A DNA stretch of 64,000 bases from CAZICM01 sp964537685. GTDB taxonomy: Bacteria; Myxococcota_A; Polyangia; Polyangiales; Polyangiaceae. The position numbers and the translations under genes are program-made. Below the pieces are notes generated by a model, which worked only from the letters and a program-made list of their open reading frames with translations, had not been told where the DNA came from and ran no database searches. The stretch lies in contig CAZICM010000030.1 of assembly GCA_964537685.1 (NCBI GenBank), forward strand, positions 1 through 64,000, read 5' to 3'. Positions 18,014 to 27,996 of this stretch are shown here, piece after piece; position 1 is the stretch's first letter, and each line of letters opens with the position of its first letter.

Positions 18014-19087
18014 ATGAACACCTATCCGAAGCTCTTCGAACCCCTTCCCCTGGGCCGGGGAAATAAGGTTCTCAACAACCGGATCGCAATGGGTCCGATG
18101 ACTTTGAATCAAGCCACCGCTGATGGCCATATCACCGATTGGATTGTCGAGTGGTATGAGCGCCGCGCCCAGGGAGGCTGCGGCACTTTAATCGGAGCCG
18201 CGGCTTTTGTATCTAAAAATGGGCGCGGATGGCCGAATGCCATGGGTATTTGCGACGATTCCTATACCGAAGGCTGGGCCCGCTGCGCCGCCGCCGCGCA
18301 TAAATACGGATCTCTTTTTGGCACGCAGATCTTTCACGCGGGGGCCGCAAGCTCGAGGGCGCTGCTTGGAGAACAGCCTGTCAGCGCTTCCAATTGGACG
18401 CGCAAGGGTTTTGATCCTGCCCGCGCCCTAACATCCGGTGAAATTGATCAAATTATCGATGATTTTGCCCAAGCGGCGAGGCGCTCCGTCGAGGCGGGAT
18501 GCGATTTTGTCGAAATTCACGGGGCTCACGGCTATTTGGTGCATCAATTCTGGAGGGGTGATGTGAATCTGCGAACCGATGAATGGGGAGGCTCTTCCGA
18601 GAAACGCACGCATTTTCCCGCCGCGGTGGTGAGGGCTGTGCGCAAGGCTGTTTCCGATGAAGTGCCTATATTTTATCGCTTTAGCATTCACGCCGACGCC
18701 CCGGATTCGCCCAATGTTCCAATTACACCGGATGATCTTCGTATTTTTTTAAATGCTATTGAAGGCGCGGGGGCCGATGTTTGGGATATCTCGTGCTGGC
18801 ATGAATCGAGGCGGGGCTATTTTGGAACGGAGATTTGGCTTCCGGATTGGGTGGCCAAATTCAGCGAAAAACCCAGGCTTGTCGCGGGGAATTTAATGAC
18901 GCCCGAGGGCGCCGAGGAATATCTTGAGGCAGGCCATGCCGAATGCGCCGTTTTGGCGAGGGCGCTGATCGCGGACGCGCGCTGGGCTCAAAAGGCGCGG
19001 GAAGGCCGGAGCGGCGATATACGCCGTTATGAGGAAAATCACCGGAATTTAATTAATTCAGGAACCGATCCGGGAGCCCAGCCATAG
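18014..19087 (+). CDS. Old-yellow-enzyme family NADH:flavin oxidoreductase
   Basis: The 357-residue FMN enzyme has a TIM-barrel fold. FEPLPLG near the start, VEIHGAHGYLVHQF (FMN/substrate site) and the phosphate-binding end AVLARALIADARWA are family features. It should reduce an activated alkene or similar acceptor with NAD(P)H; the substrate is unknown. It is transcribed divergently from the decarboxylase, with 69 bases between the starts. Confidence 0.9.
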   Translation: MNTYPKLFEPLPLGRGNKVLNNRIAMGPMTLNQATADGHITDWIVEWYERRAQGGCGTLIGAAAFVSKNGRGWPNAMGICDDSYTEGWARCAAAAHKYGSLFGTQIFHAGAASSRALLGEQPVSASNWTRKGFDPARALTSGEIDQIIDDFAQAARRSVEAGCDFVEIHGAHGYLVHQFWRGDVNLRTDEWGGSSEKRTHFPAAVVRAVRKAVSDEVPIFYRFSIHADAPDSPNVPITPDDLRIFLNAIEGAGADVWDISCWHESRRGYFGTEIWLPDWVAKFSEKPRLVAGNLMTPEGAEEYLEAGHAECAVLARALIADARWAQKAREGRSGDIRRYEENHRNLINSGTDPGAQP

Positions 19088-19202
19088 CGCCCGGCGAAAA
19101 GGATGTTTTTGCTTTTAGGCTTTCGGTCTTACACTTTTTAATGGTTCATGGTTCAAGCGGTCACGATCACCGCAATACATAAAATATTTTAGGAGATTTT
19201 TT

Positions 19203-19886
19203 ATGCGTCTGACACTTCTGCTTTGTTCTCTTGCTTCGCTTGTCATGCTCGCCTGCGGCGGCTCAGAAGAAAGCTCCAGCGGCGGGCTGACCACCTCGTC
19301 GAGTTCGGGCTCCGCGTCCACGTCGGGAGGCAGCGGCGGCAGCGGCCAAGGCGGCGCGGCTCCAGGCGGCGCCGGACCGGGCTCAGAGAAGATTGTTTTT
19401 AATGAAATCAATGCGTTTTCACCGCTTCCCACCGATTTCGAATGGGTTGAAATTGTCAATACGGGCGACACGCCTTTCAATTTGGGAGGATATGCGTTCG
19501 CCGATTCCGACGCGGCCGCCCCCGGCACGCCCAGAATCGCCGATGCCCTTCGTTTTCCGGCCGATGCTGTCATTCCCGCAAAGGCTTATTGGATTATCCT
19601 CGGCGCTCAAACGCCCGACATGCCGCCCATCGCCCACCCCGATTGCCTCGCCTCTTCGCCCGCGGGCACGGTCTGTTATTACACCGCTTGGAAAATTAGC
19701 GCGAGCCTTGGCGAACGATTGTATTTCCTGGCTCCCAATGATGATGTCATTACAACCGTCGATTATCCCAATTCAATGGTAATTCCTTCTCCGGTAGCCG
19801 GCCAGACCTGGTCTCGCTTGCCCGACCTCACGGGCAATTTCGGTATTGGAAAACCCACGCCCGGCGCGCCAAACGCCATGCCCTAG
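19203..19886 (+). CDS. Lamin-tail-domain lipoprotein
   Basis: The 227-residue protein has a signal peptide with lipobox VMLAC (Cys18) and a Ser/Gly linker to about residue 60. A lamin-tail-type immunoglobulin domain follows: IVFNEINAF, DFEWVEIVNTGDTPFNLGGYAF and the late GKPTPGAPN. Such domains in bacteria occur on secreted or surface proteins, often beside nucleases, but none is linked here. TAGGAGATTTTTT precedes the ATG. Role unknown. Confidence 0.85.
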   Translation: MRLTLLLCSLASLVMLACGGSEESSSGGLTTSSSSGSASTSGGSGGSGQGGAAPGGAGPGSEKIVFNEINAFSPLPTDFEWVEIVNTGDTPFNLGGYAFADSDAAAPGTPRIADALRFPADAVIPAKAYWIILGAQTPDMPPIAHPDCLASSPAGTVCYYTAWKISASLGERLYFLAPNDDVITTVDYPNSMVIPSPVAGQTWSRLPDLTGNFGIGKPTPGAPNAMP

Positions 19887-19969
19887 CGCATCGGCCAATT
19901 GCTAAATTGCCAATCCCAGGCGGCGATTTCTTCTTCCGCTTTCCTTTCGGATGGAATAGAAGCGCCGCC

Positions 19970-21107
19970 ATGCTCAGCGAAACACGCGATAAATTACAGG
20001 ACATCAAACGGCGCTTTGAGGCGCTAAGGGGGCATCTTTGACGTCCCTAAATTGGAGCGCCTCGTCGAAGATTTAACGCAGGCCACGCTTGCGCCGGGCT
20101 TTTGGAACGATAACGACAAAGCTCAAGCCACGCTGCGGAAGCGCGCTCAAGCCGAGAACAAGCTCGAGCTGGCCAAGCGCTTGGGCAGCGATATCGCCGA
20201 TGTAAACGATTATTTCGAACTCGCCGCGGCCGAAGGCGATACGCATGCGCTGAACGATGCGGAACGCCAGACGGATGCTCTTCTGGTACGGCTTCGCAAG
20301 GCCGAACTCGATCGCATGCTTTCCGGCCCGGCCGATCGCAATTCGGCCATTTTAAGCATTCATCCCGGCGCGGGAGGCACCGATGCCAAGGATTGGGCGG
20401 CGATGCTGTTGCGCATGTATCTGCGCTGGTGCGAACGCAAGGGCTACAAGGCCGAGATCATCGACTATCAAGACGGCGAAGAGGCGGGCATCGATGCGGC
20501 GACGCTGTCGATTGTGGGCGATAGCGCCTACGGCAATCTGCGCTCGGAAACAGGCGTGCACAGGCTTGTGCGCATGAGCCCTTTTAATGCCGATCACACG
20601 CGCCAGACGGCCTTTGCGGCGGTGGAAGTAACGCCCGATGTGGACGATGACATCAACATCGAGGTGAACGAAAAAGATATTGAGATTACGACGATGCGGG
20701 CAGGCGGCAAAGGCGGCCAGAACGTGAATAAAGTCGAGACGGCCGTGCGGCTGCGCCACTTGCCGACGGGATTGAATATCGTGTGCAGGGCCGAGCGGAG
20801 CCAGCATCAAAACCGGGCTTTGGCGATGAAAATGCTAAAGGCGAAGCTCTATGAGATGGAGCTGTCGAAGCGCGATGCGCAGGCGCAGGCGCTTCAGGCG
20901 AGCAAGAGCGCGATCAACTTTGGATCGCAGATTAGAAACTATGTGATGGCGCCTTACCGGCTTGTGAAAGATGTGCGAACAAGCACGGAAACAAGCGATA
21001 TCGACGGCGTGCTCGATGGCGATCTCGATGCCTTTATCGAGGCGTATTTGATGGCCGCGGCGGGCGGAACCTTGAGAAGAGGCGGCCGGGAGAGCGAGGA
21101 GGATTAG
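19970..21107 (+). CDS. prfB: Peptide chain release factor 2, with +1 frameshift
   Basis: The 378-residue product needs a +1 frameshift after codon 23. The zero frame ATG (19970) runs to CTT (20036-20038) and an in-frame TGA (20039-20041); slipping one base reads GAC and continues. RF2 recognises UGA and UAA stops. SPF (anticodon-like loop, in VRMSPFN) and GGQ (in AGGKGGQNVNK) are present. Start and frameshift region match the well-known autoregulatory prfB arrangement, in which low RF2 activity favours the shift. lysS follows after 2 bases. A gene caller without the shift would start at TTG 20052 and lose the N-terminus. Confidence 0.96.
20027..20042 (+). promoter_or_regulatory. prfB programmed frameshift site
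   Basis: The internal Shine-Dalgarno-like AGGGGG (20027-20032) lies three bases before CTT TGA C (20036-20042). This equals the spacing and slippery sequence of the classical RF2 site. Confidence 0.97.
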
Positions 21108-21109
21108 CG

Positions 21110-22756
21110 GTGGCGGAGCAGAAAACCGATAAAAAAGAGGCTGAAGAGCACGGTCCAAGGGCGGAAGACGCGCTCATTGCGGCGAGGGTTCACAAGGCCG
21201 AGCGTATCCGGGCGCGCGGGGAAAATCCTTTTGCCAACGATGTGGATCAAGAGCGCAGCGATCTCGCTTCTGCCCGCGCTCAATTCGATTCGGCGCTGAC
21301 GGCGGAGGGCCGTTACGATGCCGATCGGGTCTTGCCTGTGGCGCTGAGCGTTGCGGGGCGGGTTTTGTTTATGCGCTCGTTTGGCGGCGTGACATTTATA
21401 CGGCTGCGCGATCGCACGGGTGAGCTTCAGCTTTATTGCGACGAGGCCGGTTTAGGCGAGGCGTACGCAAGGCTTGAAGACTTTGATTTAGGCGATTTCG
21501 TCGAGGCCAAGGGCACGGCGATGGCGACGCAGAAAGGCGAGCTTTCGGTGCGCGCCCAATCGATTCGCCTGCTCACCAAGGCCACGCGGCCCCTGCCTAC
21601 CAAAACCAGTTTTAAAGATGTCGAATCGCGCTACCGCATGCGTTATGTCGATCTGGTTGCCAATCCGGCGGTTTCGCAGGTTTTTCGCGCCCGCAGCACG
21701 CTGGTTTCGGCGCTCCGTTCTTTTTTTGATGAGCGAGGCTTCATTGAGGTCGAGACGCCGACCATGCACACCTTAATCGGCGGAGCGGCGGCCAAGCCTT
21801 TCATTACGCATCACAATACGCTCGATATGCGCCTTTTTATGCGTATCGCGCCCGAGCTGTATTTAAAGCGGCTGGTGGTTGGAGGATTTGAGCGCGTGTA
21901 CGAAATTGCCCGCTGTTACCGCAATGAAGGGCTTTCGACGCGGCACAATCCTGAATTCACCATGCTGGAGTATTACCAAGCCTATGCGACGTACGAGACC
22001 TTGATGAACAATACCGAGGCCATGCTCCGCTATGCGGATGCGCGCCTCGCCGAGAAAATGCCGAAAGAATACGAGGAATGGTCAAAAACACGAACGTATT
22101 CCTTTGAGCATTTTGCCCGGGTTCCAATGAAACAAGCTGTTTTGGCGGGTTTGGAGACGGCCGGGCTTCCGGATGAAGTTGCCCATCGTATTGCCGAGGA
22201 TAACGCTCCAATTAAAGAATGGGCCAAGACGGCCAAGGGTAAAAAGCGCGAAATCGATTGGACGAATTTTAGGGCGGGCGCCAAAAAATGCGAATCGCCC
22301 GGCGAGCTTTTATTCTGCGCGTACGAATATGTGGCCGAGCCATTTCTCACGCGCGACTACCGCACCGGGGACGGAAGCAAAAGCATTCCGGTTTTTATTA
22401 TGGACTATCCTTTCGAGGTGTCTCCCCTGGCGCGCAGAAACGATAAAAATCCCTCGCTTACCGATCGTTTTGAACTTTTTATCGATGGCCGCGAACTGTG
22501 CAATGCCTTTAGCGAATTAAACGATCCGGCCGATCAGGCATCGCGCTTTCGGGCACAGGTGGAAAAGAAAGCGCGGGGCGCCGAAGAAACGATGGATTAC
22601 GATGAGGATTATATTCGCGCCCTTGAATTTGGAATGCCGCCCACGGCGGGCTTTGGCATGGGCGTCGATCGTCTGACCATGCTCTTAACCGGCGCCGCTT
22701 CAATCCGCGACGTTATTCTCTTTCCCCTTTTGAGGCCCGAGGGCAGCTTAACGTGA
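21110..22756 (+). CDS. lysS: Lysyl-tRNA synthetase, class II
   Basis: The 548-residue enzyme charges tRNA-Lys. The OB-fold anticodon domain is near 60-170 (VAGRVLFMRSFGG, DRTGELQLYC). Catalytic motif 2 is IARCYRNEGLSTRHNPEFT and motif 3 is GFGMGVDRLTMLL. It is about 40 residues longer than typical bacterial enzymes, with extra sequence around 330-400 (KTAKGKKREIDWTNF). The start is GTG at 21110 with GAGGAGG upstream, two bases after prfB. Its TGA overlaps the GTG of the next gene by four bases. Confidence 0.96.
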   Translation: MAEQKTDKKEAEEHGPRAEDALIAARVHKAERIRARGENPFANDVDQERSDLASARAQFDSALTAEGRYDADRVLPVALSVAGRVLFMRSFGGVTFIRLRDRTGELQLYCDEAGLGEAYARLEDFDLGDFVEAKGTAMATQKGELSVRAQSIRLLTKATRPLPTKTSFKDVESRYRMRYVDLVANPAVSQVFRARSTLVSALRSFFDERGFIEVETPTMHTLIGGAAAKPFITHHNTLDMRLFMRIAPELYLKRLVVGGFERVYEIARCYRNEGLSTRHNPEFTMLEYYQAYATYETLMNNTEAMLRYADARLAEKMPKEYEEWSKTRTYSFEHFARVPMKQAVLAGLETAGLPDEVAHRIAEDNAPIKEWAKTAKGKKREIDWTNFRAGAKKCESPGELLFCAYEYVAEPFLTRDYRTGDGSKSIPVFIMDYPFEVSPLARRNDKNPSLTDRFELFIDGRELCNAFSELNDPADQASRFRAQVEKKARGAEETMDYDEDYIRALEFGMPPTAGFGMGVDRLTMLLTGAASIRDVILFPLLRPEGSLT

Positions 22757-24690
22757 ATCTCGATATCCGCCTGCTCGCCGCATTGCTCGCGGCTATTTTG
22801 GCCGGAGTTATCCTGCTCGGATGGCGCGGCTATAAAAAGCTCGATCAGCAAGGTGAAACAGAGCCCGCGCGCCCCAGGCTTTCCGGCGCCGGAATGATCA
22901 TTGGCCTTCTCGGCCTCTTGTGGGCCGGAGCTTATTCCGCGGCTGCGTTTTTGCTCAAGGGCACGCCGGCCATCGCGAAATTGGCCTGGCCCCGCGACAT
23001 GAGGCTGGCCCTGGCGATTCAGGCAGGCATTATCATATTGGGCGGATTTTTTAGCTTATTGGCCAGCCGCCCCAGGAGAAAGGGTCTCTATAGGGCCTTT
23101 GCCTGGTGGTTTGGCACATTGATGGGAATTGCTTTTGCAATTCTAACGTATTGGACGAGCCGGATGCCCATGGGGCCCAATGTTCCATTTTCATTGCGCA
23201 ATGAAGTGGTGCGTTTTTCGGCGCTGGGCACGGGCGTTGTCTTTTTGCTGTTTGTGCTTGCGGCACTTTTGCCGATGATTTTGGACGGGCTTGAGTTCCG
23301 CGGCTTTACTTCGTTTGTCGGGGCGCGCCATGTCCGGGCGACGAAGAGCGGCTTTTTAACGGTAATTTCGGTGCTTTCCATGGCGGGCGTCGCGGTAAGC
23401 TCCTGCGCGCTCTGCTCGGTGACGAGCATTATGGGCGGTTTTGGCGCCGATTTAAAACGGAAGATTTTAGACAATAACGCTCATATTGTTGTCGATATCA
23501 ATCGCACGGGCGGCTATGGCGATTGGGAAACCAAACTCGATAAAATCCGTGTTGCGCTGGCTCCGCATGGAGGCGCGGCGACACCCGTGGTGGCCGGTGA
23601 TGCCATGGGGTCCAGCGCTTCCAATACGGCGGGCGCGCTGGTCCGGGGTATCGATACCAATACAATCGCACAAGTTATCAATTTAAGAAATAATATTGAA
23701 GTGGGCCGCTTCGAGTATTTGGAGGACCCAGAAAAGCTTGTGAATTTGCCGCCCGACGAAAAAATCGGCCAAGGCCCGGGCGGAGAGCCTTATTATAAAG
23801 GGCCTGATTTTCAAGCCGGCAGCGATCTCGATCCCGAGGTGCGCGAATATTTAAAGAAACAAATAAAGATTTATCCAGGGGTTATTCTGGGGCGGGAGCT
23901 CGCCAAATCGCTGCATGTGCTGGTGGGCGATGAAGTCACGCTGCTCTCGCCGATGGGCGAATTGGGTCCCACGGGTGTTATGCCCAGAACCCGCCGTTTC
24001 CGCGTCGCGGCCATTTTTTATAGTGGGATGTATGAATACGATGCAACCCACGCCTATATCAAAATGGATGTCGCGCAGAATTTCTTTAGCCTGGGCGACA
24101 ATATCACCAATATCGATATCCGCGTGCCCGATGCCGAGCGCGTCAAGGAATTCCGCGCGGGGCTCGACGAATTGGTGGCGGGCATGGAAGTAAATGCGGC
24201 GGTGCCCAGCGCCGAGCTGCGCGTGCGCGATTGGATGGAGATGAACCGCAATCTCTTTAGCGCGCTAAAGCTCGAAAAATTGGCGACTTTTATTATTCTC
24301 TCCATTGCTATCGCCGTGGCCAGTTTCTGCATTATCTGCACGCTCTTGTTGATGGTCACCGAAAAGGGCAAGGAAATTGCCATTCTCAAGGCGCTCGGCG
24401 CTTCCGATCGCGCTGTGATGAGCATTTTTATGATCGAGGGCGTTATTATCGGAGGCATTGGCACCGTCTTCGGCGTCGCCACCGCGCTTTCGCTGTGCAC
24501 CGGGCTTTCATGGTTTGGTGTGCGCCTCGATCCAGAGGTTTACTATATTGATAGATTGCCCGTCAATGTGAACGGATTGGATTACGCAATGGTGGCTGTC
24601 GCCGCTTTTGTAATCTGCACGGTTGCAACCATTTATCCGGCCCATGCGGCGTCGAAATTGACGCCGGTGGACGGGCTTCGTTACGAATAA
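22753..24690 (+). CDS. LolC/LolE-family lipoprotein-release permease, with N-terminal membrane extension
   Basis: The 645-residue membrane protein has a LolC/E (FtsX/MacB-like) core that begins near residue 190: FVGARHVRATKSGFLTVISVLSMAGVAV. A periplasmic domain and three C-terminal helices follow, ending KLTPVDGLRYE. Before the core lie about 190 residues with around five hydrophobic segments, which ordinary LolC/E proteins do not have. With the adjacent ATPase it should extract lipoproteins from the inner membrane for delivery to the outer membrane, fitting the many lipoproteins nearby. The GTG start overlaps the lysS stop. lysS-lolC/E-lolD is a familiar order in deltaproteobacteria. Confidence 0.88.
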   Translation: MNLDIRLLAALLAAILAGVILLGWRGYKKLDQQGETEPARPRLSGAGMIIGLLGLLWAGAYSAAAFLLKGTPAIAKLAWPRDMRLALAIQAGIIILGGFFSLLASRPRRKGLYRAFAWWFGTLMGIAFAILTYWTSRMPMGPNVPFSLRNEVVRFSALGTGVVFLLFVLAALLPMILDGLEFRGFTSFVGARHVRATKSGFLTVISVLSMAGVAVSSCALCSVTSIMGGFGADLKRKILDNNAHIVVDINRTGGYGDWETKLDKIRVALAPHGGAATPVVAGDAMGSSASNTAGALVRGIDTNTIAQVINLRNNIEVGRFEYLEDPEKLVNLPPDEKIGQGPGGEPYYKGPDFQAGSDLDPEVREYLKKQIKIYPGVILGRELAKSLHVLVGDEVTLLSPMGELGPTGVMPRTRRFRVAAIFYSGMYEYDATHAYIKMDVAQNFFSLGDNITNIDIRVPDAERVKEFRAGLDELVAGMEVNAAVPSAELRVRDWMEMNRNLFSALKLEKLATFIILSIAIAVASFCIICTLLLMVTEKGKEIAILKALGASDRAVMSIFMIEGVIIGGIGTVFGVATALSLCTGLSWFGVRLDPEVYYIDRLPVNVNGLDYAMVAVAAFVICTVATIYPAHAASKLTPVDGLRYE

Positions 24691-24699
24691 GGCATTGTT

Positions 24700-25410
24700 A
24701 TGGCGGAACCGCTCGTTGTCGTCGAGGATTTGCGAAAGACCTTTTTTCACATGGGGCGAGAGCTTCATGTGCTTCGGGGTATTAACCTGACCATTGCCTC
24801 GGGCGATGTGATGGCCATCGTGGGCGCGTCGGGTGCGGGTAAAAGCACGCTGTTGCATTGCATTGGCACGCTGGATTCGCCGACGGGCGGGCGTATTTGG
24901 CTGGGGCGCGATGAATTAACGGTTTTGTCGGGCTCGAAGCTCGCGGCCATCAGGAACCGGACGATCGGTTTTGTGTTTCAATTTCATCATTTGCTTCCCG
25001 AATTCAATGCATTGGAAAATGTGATGATGCCGGGATTGATTCAAGGCCGGAGCCGAAAGGAAATGGAGGGGCCGGCGCGGGATCTTTTAACAGAAGTCGG
25101 CTTGAAGGAGCGGGTTTCACACCGGCCGGGCGAGCTTTCGGGCGGTGAACAGCAAAGGGTGGCGCTGGCGAGGGCGCTGGTGCTTTCGCCCAAATTGCTG
25201 CTCGCGGACGAGCCGACGGGCAATTTAGATTCGAATACCAGCAGTGCGATTCACGAATTATTTTTTGAAATCAATCGCAAGCACGGGACAACCATTGTGG
25301 TGGTCACGCATAATCCTGCCTTTGCCGAGTCGATGCCGCGTATTGTGACCATGCGCGATGGCCGCATTGAAAGCGATCAGAAGGATCGAAAAGCTTCCGA
25401 TTCCAATTGA
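24700..25410 (+). CDS. lolD: LolD-type ABC ATPase
   Basis: The 236-residue ATPase powers the LolC/E permease. Walker A is GASGAGKST at 42-50, the signature is LSGGEQQRVALARAL, Walker B is LLLADEPTGNLD and the switch His is in VVVTHNP. The FQFHHLLPEFNALENVMMPGL segment is typical of the LolD/MacB group. It starts ten bases after the permease stop. Confidence 0.94.
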   Translation: MAEPLVVVEDLRKTFFHMGRELHVLRGINLTIASGDVMAIVGASGAGKSTLLHCIGTLDSPTGGRIWLGRDELTVLSGSKLAAIRNRTIGFVFQFHHLLPEFNALENVMMPGLIQGRSRKEMEGPARDLLTEVGLKERVSHRPGELSGGEQQRVALARALVLSPKLLLADEPTGNLDSNTSSAIHELFFEINRKHGTTIVVVTHNPAFAESMPRIVTMRDGRIESDQKDRKASDSN

Positions 25411-25592
25411 GCCTACACACCGCGTCATCGCCCCTGGCCGGAAATGAGAGGGCGCGAGCTTTGCGCTTATTCCGCACAAGTTGCGCCTAGGACTTTTATC
25501 AATTCGCAAATTTGGGCCGAATTCTAGCTGGCTCGCGATCTGCACTGTTGAATGGCGAGGAGGTATCGCCAACCGTAGGCGAGAGAATCAAC

Positions 25593-27212
25593 GTGCATGC
25601 GGGTGCCATCCCAGCCATCAGCCAAGAGATGAAAACACATCTAGGACTCGGACAGGACGATATTTTGGCCCTTCGGGGATTTGCTCCTATTGTGTCGGTT
25701 CATTTTGAAAAAATTGTATCCCATTTTGATCAATATGTACAGGCCACCGGCCCAATAAATCATCCGGTTATTTCAGAGCCGGGAAGGGAAAGCTTAATCG
25801 CGCTCTTCCGCCAGTGGCTGGAGGGGTTTTGGAGCGGTGCGCAATACGAAGAGAATCATCTGCGCGCTCAAGAATTGGGAAAAATGTGGCAGAAAAGCGG
25901 CGTGCCCAGCCGCTATGCAACAGGAAGTATTTTTGTATTGCAGGATCAACTGTTTGAATTGCTTGACCAATCGGATCAATTAAATAAAATTGCCATTCAG
26001 AGCGCCATTACAAAAGCATTGGGCGTAGAATTAATTGTTATGCTGGAAGCCTATTGCGGCGCATGTTTTTTTGCGCTGTCCGACGCTGGGCAGCGCGAGA
26101 AGAACGAATTGAGCCGGAAGCTTTCCGAAAGCGAGCGGGCCGAGGAGCTGACCATCGAGGAAGCCGCGGAATTGATTATTGGCCTCGATAATAGTGGGCG
26201 TATTTTATTTCTGAATAAGGCCGCGGAACAAATGACGGGGCTGCGGCGCGAAGATGCGAAAGGACAATCCTTCTATAATCTGTTGGAAAAATCAATTCAA
26301 TCGAGCGTGTCACAAATTCTACAAAAAGAAATACGTGAACGGCCTGCCCAGCATCAAAGCATTGAAAGCGCGATTACCCGGTCTGGAGGGCAAAAGTATT
26401 ATATACGGTGGCATTTTGTGCCGCCTATGATGAGGATGTTTCAGGCGGCGCATGCTGTTGCGGTGGGAGCCGACGTAACCGAGCAAAAACTGCTAGCGGA
26501 AAAGGCGAGGAAGGCCGAGCGGCTGGCCGCGGTGGGCACGCTGGCCAATGGTTTGGCGCATGAAATCCGCAATCCATTAAATGGAGCGCGCCTGCATTTA
26601 ACCTTTGTAGAGCGCGCCATGAAAAAGCTTTCGGTGGGCGGGGAAGTAACCGATGCGCTTTCGGTGGTTAACGATGAAATTAGCCGGCTGGCGCTTTTGG
26701 TGGAGGATTTTTCGGAGTTTGCGCGGCCGATGACTTTACAAACAGGGCCGAGGAATTTGATGGCCATTTGTGAAGAAAGCGTGAATGAGAACACGCCAAA
26801 GGCGCTTGCGGCGAAGGTTCATTTAAGGCTGGAGCAGAGCGAGCCTGATTTATTGGTGGAGGCGGATACGGACAAGGTGCGGCAAGCGCTGAACAATTTG
26901 GTTCAGAATGCGATTGAGGCGGTTGCGCAAATGGGAAGCGGGACGGTGATTGTGCGGGCGCACCGGCGCAATCAAAAGGAAGCCATTGTTGAAGTGGAAG
27001 ACGATGGGATTGGTTTATCGAGTCCGGATGCGCCTGTGTTCGATGCATTTTATTCGACGAAAGCAGGGGGAACGGGGCTTGGGCTGGCCATTGTGCATCG
27101 AATTGTGAGCGATCATGGTGGGAGTGTGGGGGTAGAGAGCATGCCTGGGCGCACGATTTTTTGGATGACGCTGCCGCTGAGCGCGGAGAGTGCCCGTTCA
27201 GGATCGATTTAG
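25593..27212 (+). CDS. Histidine kinase with globin-fold sensor and PAS domain
   Basis: About 539 residues. The first 165 resemble a protoglobin sensor (DDILALRGFAPIVSVHFEKIV, then KMWQKSGVPSRYATG and FVLQDQLFELLD). A PAS domain follows at about 190-295 (GLDNSGRILFLNKAAEQMTG). The kinase core has H-box GLAHEIRNPLNGARL with His323, N-box NNLVQNAIEAV and G-boxes DDGIGL and GTGLGLAIV. No membrane segment, so it is cytoplasmic. In the F-helix line the position where haem globins have the proximal His is Trp, so haem binding is doubtful. Start uncertain: GTG 25593 is used, TTG 25512 and ATG 25629 are possible. No response regulator is adjacent. Confidence 0.85.
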   Translation: MHAGAIPAISQEMKTHLGLGQDDILALRGFAPIVSVHFEKIVSHFDQYVQATGPINHPVISEPGRESLIALFRQWLEGFWSGAQYEENHLRAQELGKMWQKSGVPSRYATGSIFVLQDQLFELLDQSDQLNKIAIQSAITKALGVELIVMLEAYCGACFFALSDAGQREKNELSRKLSESERAEELTIEEAAELIIGLDNSGRILFLNKAAEQMTGLRREDAKGQSFYNLLEKSIQSSVSQILQKEIRERPAQHQSIESAITRSGGQKYYIRWHFVPPMMRMFQAAHAVAVGADVTEQKLLAEKARKAERLAAVGTLANGLAHEIRNPLNGARLHLTFVERAMKKLSVGGEVTDALSVVNDEISRLALLVEDFSEFARPMTLQTGPRNLMAICEESVNENTPKALAAKVHLRLEQSEPDLLVEADTDKVRQALNNLVQNAIEAVAQMGSGTVIVRAHRRNQKEAIVEVEDDGIGLSSPDAPVFDAFYSTKAGGTGLGLAIVHRIVSDHGGSVGVESMPGRTIFWMTLPLSAESARSGSI

Positions 27213-27234
27213 GCGCGCGGTATTCGCATCATCC

Positions 27235-27933
27235 TCACTTCCTCACGCTCTTGATCGCCGAAATCACCGCTTTTTCAAGCGAAGGCCGCGCCGCGTTCCA
27301 GGTCCCCACGATATTCACTTTGGTGTCAGGGCCTAAGTACGCGGCCACCGCATACACATTCCACGCAATCTGTCCGCCTCCCACAAAGCTTCCTTTCCCC
27401 CGCCATATCATGGCGTCAGCCTGCCTTTCCCCCACTTTTCCAGCTACAGGCTGTTCCCATACCACATGACCGACCTTCGCCGCAAATGCCATTCCTTTGC
27501 GTACAGGCTCGGGTGTTTGTTCAGGCGTCGGCGCTCCTTGCCGAGGTCCGCTCAAGGACTCGTAGCGAAACACAACCACCGCTTCTGTGCCTGGGCCCAT
27601 CATAACAAGATCGTCCCCATACATGTCCCCGCCTGTCCAATCCGTTGGGAGTATGGCCGATATGCCAGAATTCACTTCACCCAGTTTGAGGGGCAATACC
27701 GGGTTCTTGGGTTCGTCGGGCGGGCCGGCGAAGCGGGTGGCCAGGTTTGGGTCTCCTGCCGCAGGAGGAGCCTGAACCGTTGAGTCCGAGCCCGATGCCG
27801 ATGAGGGCAGGGCCGGCGAGGCGGATGAGGCCGGTTCGTTGGGTGATGATGTGCTTTTGTTTTCGCTTTTGCAGCCGAGCGATATGAAGGCGGCAATCAG
27901 CAATGAAGCGGCGAAATACAGCGTCTTTCGCAT
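27235..27933 (-). CDS. Uncharacterised lipoprotein
   Basis: The 232-residue protein has lipobox SLGC (Cys21) and a Ser/Pro/Ala-rich linker to about residue 70. The globular remainder has regular beta strands (ISAILPTDW, AVVVFRYESL, KVNIVGTWN). I recognise no family. GGAGGACGTCC precedes the ATG. It is convergent with the histidine kinase, with 22 bases between the stops. Confidence 0.85.
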   Translation of the reverse strand: MRKTLYFAASLLIAAFISLGCKSENKSTSSPNEPASSASPALPSSASGSDSTVQAPPAAGDPNLATRFAGPPDEPKNPVLPLKLGEVNSGISAILPTDWTGGDMYGDDLVMMGPGTEAVVVFRYESLSGPRQGAPTPEQTPEPVRKGMAFAAKVGHVVWEQPVAGKVGERQADAMIWRGKGSFVGGGQIAWNVYAVAAYLGPDTKVNIVGTWNAARPSLEKAVISAIKSVRK

Positions 27934-27996
27934 GGACGTCCTCCGCGCCCAGGGCTTGGTGCGCGGGCTTATCTAACGATGTTTGGGAGGGATGTG

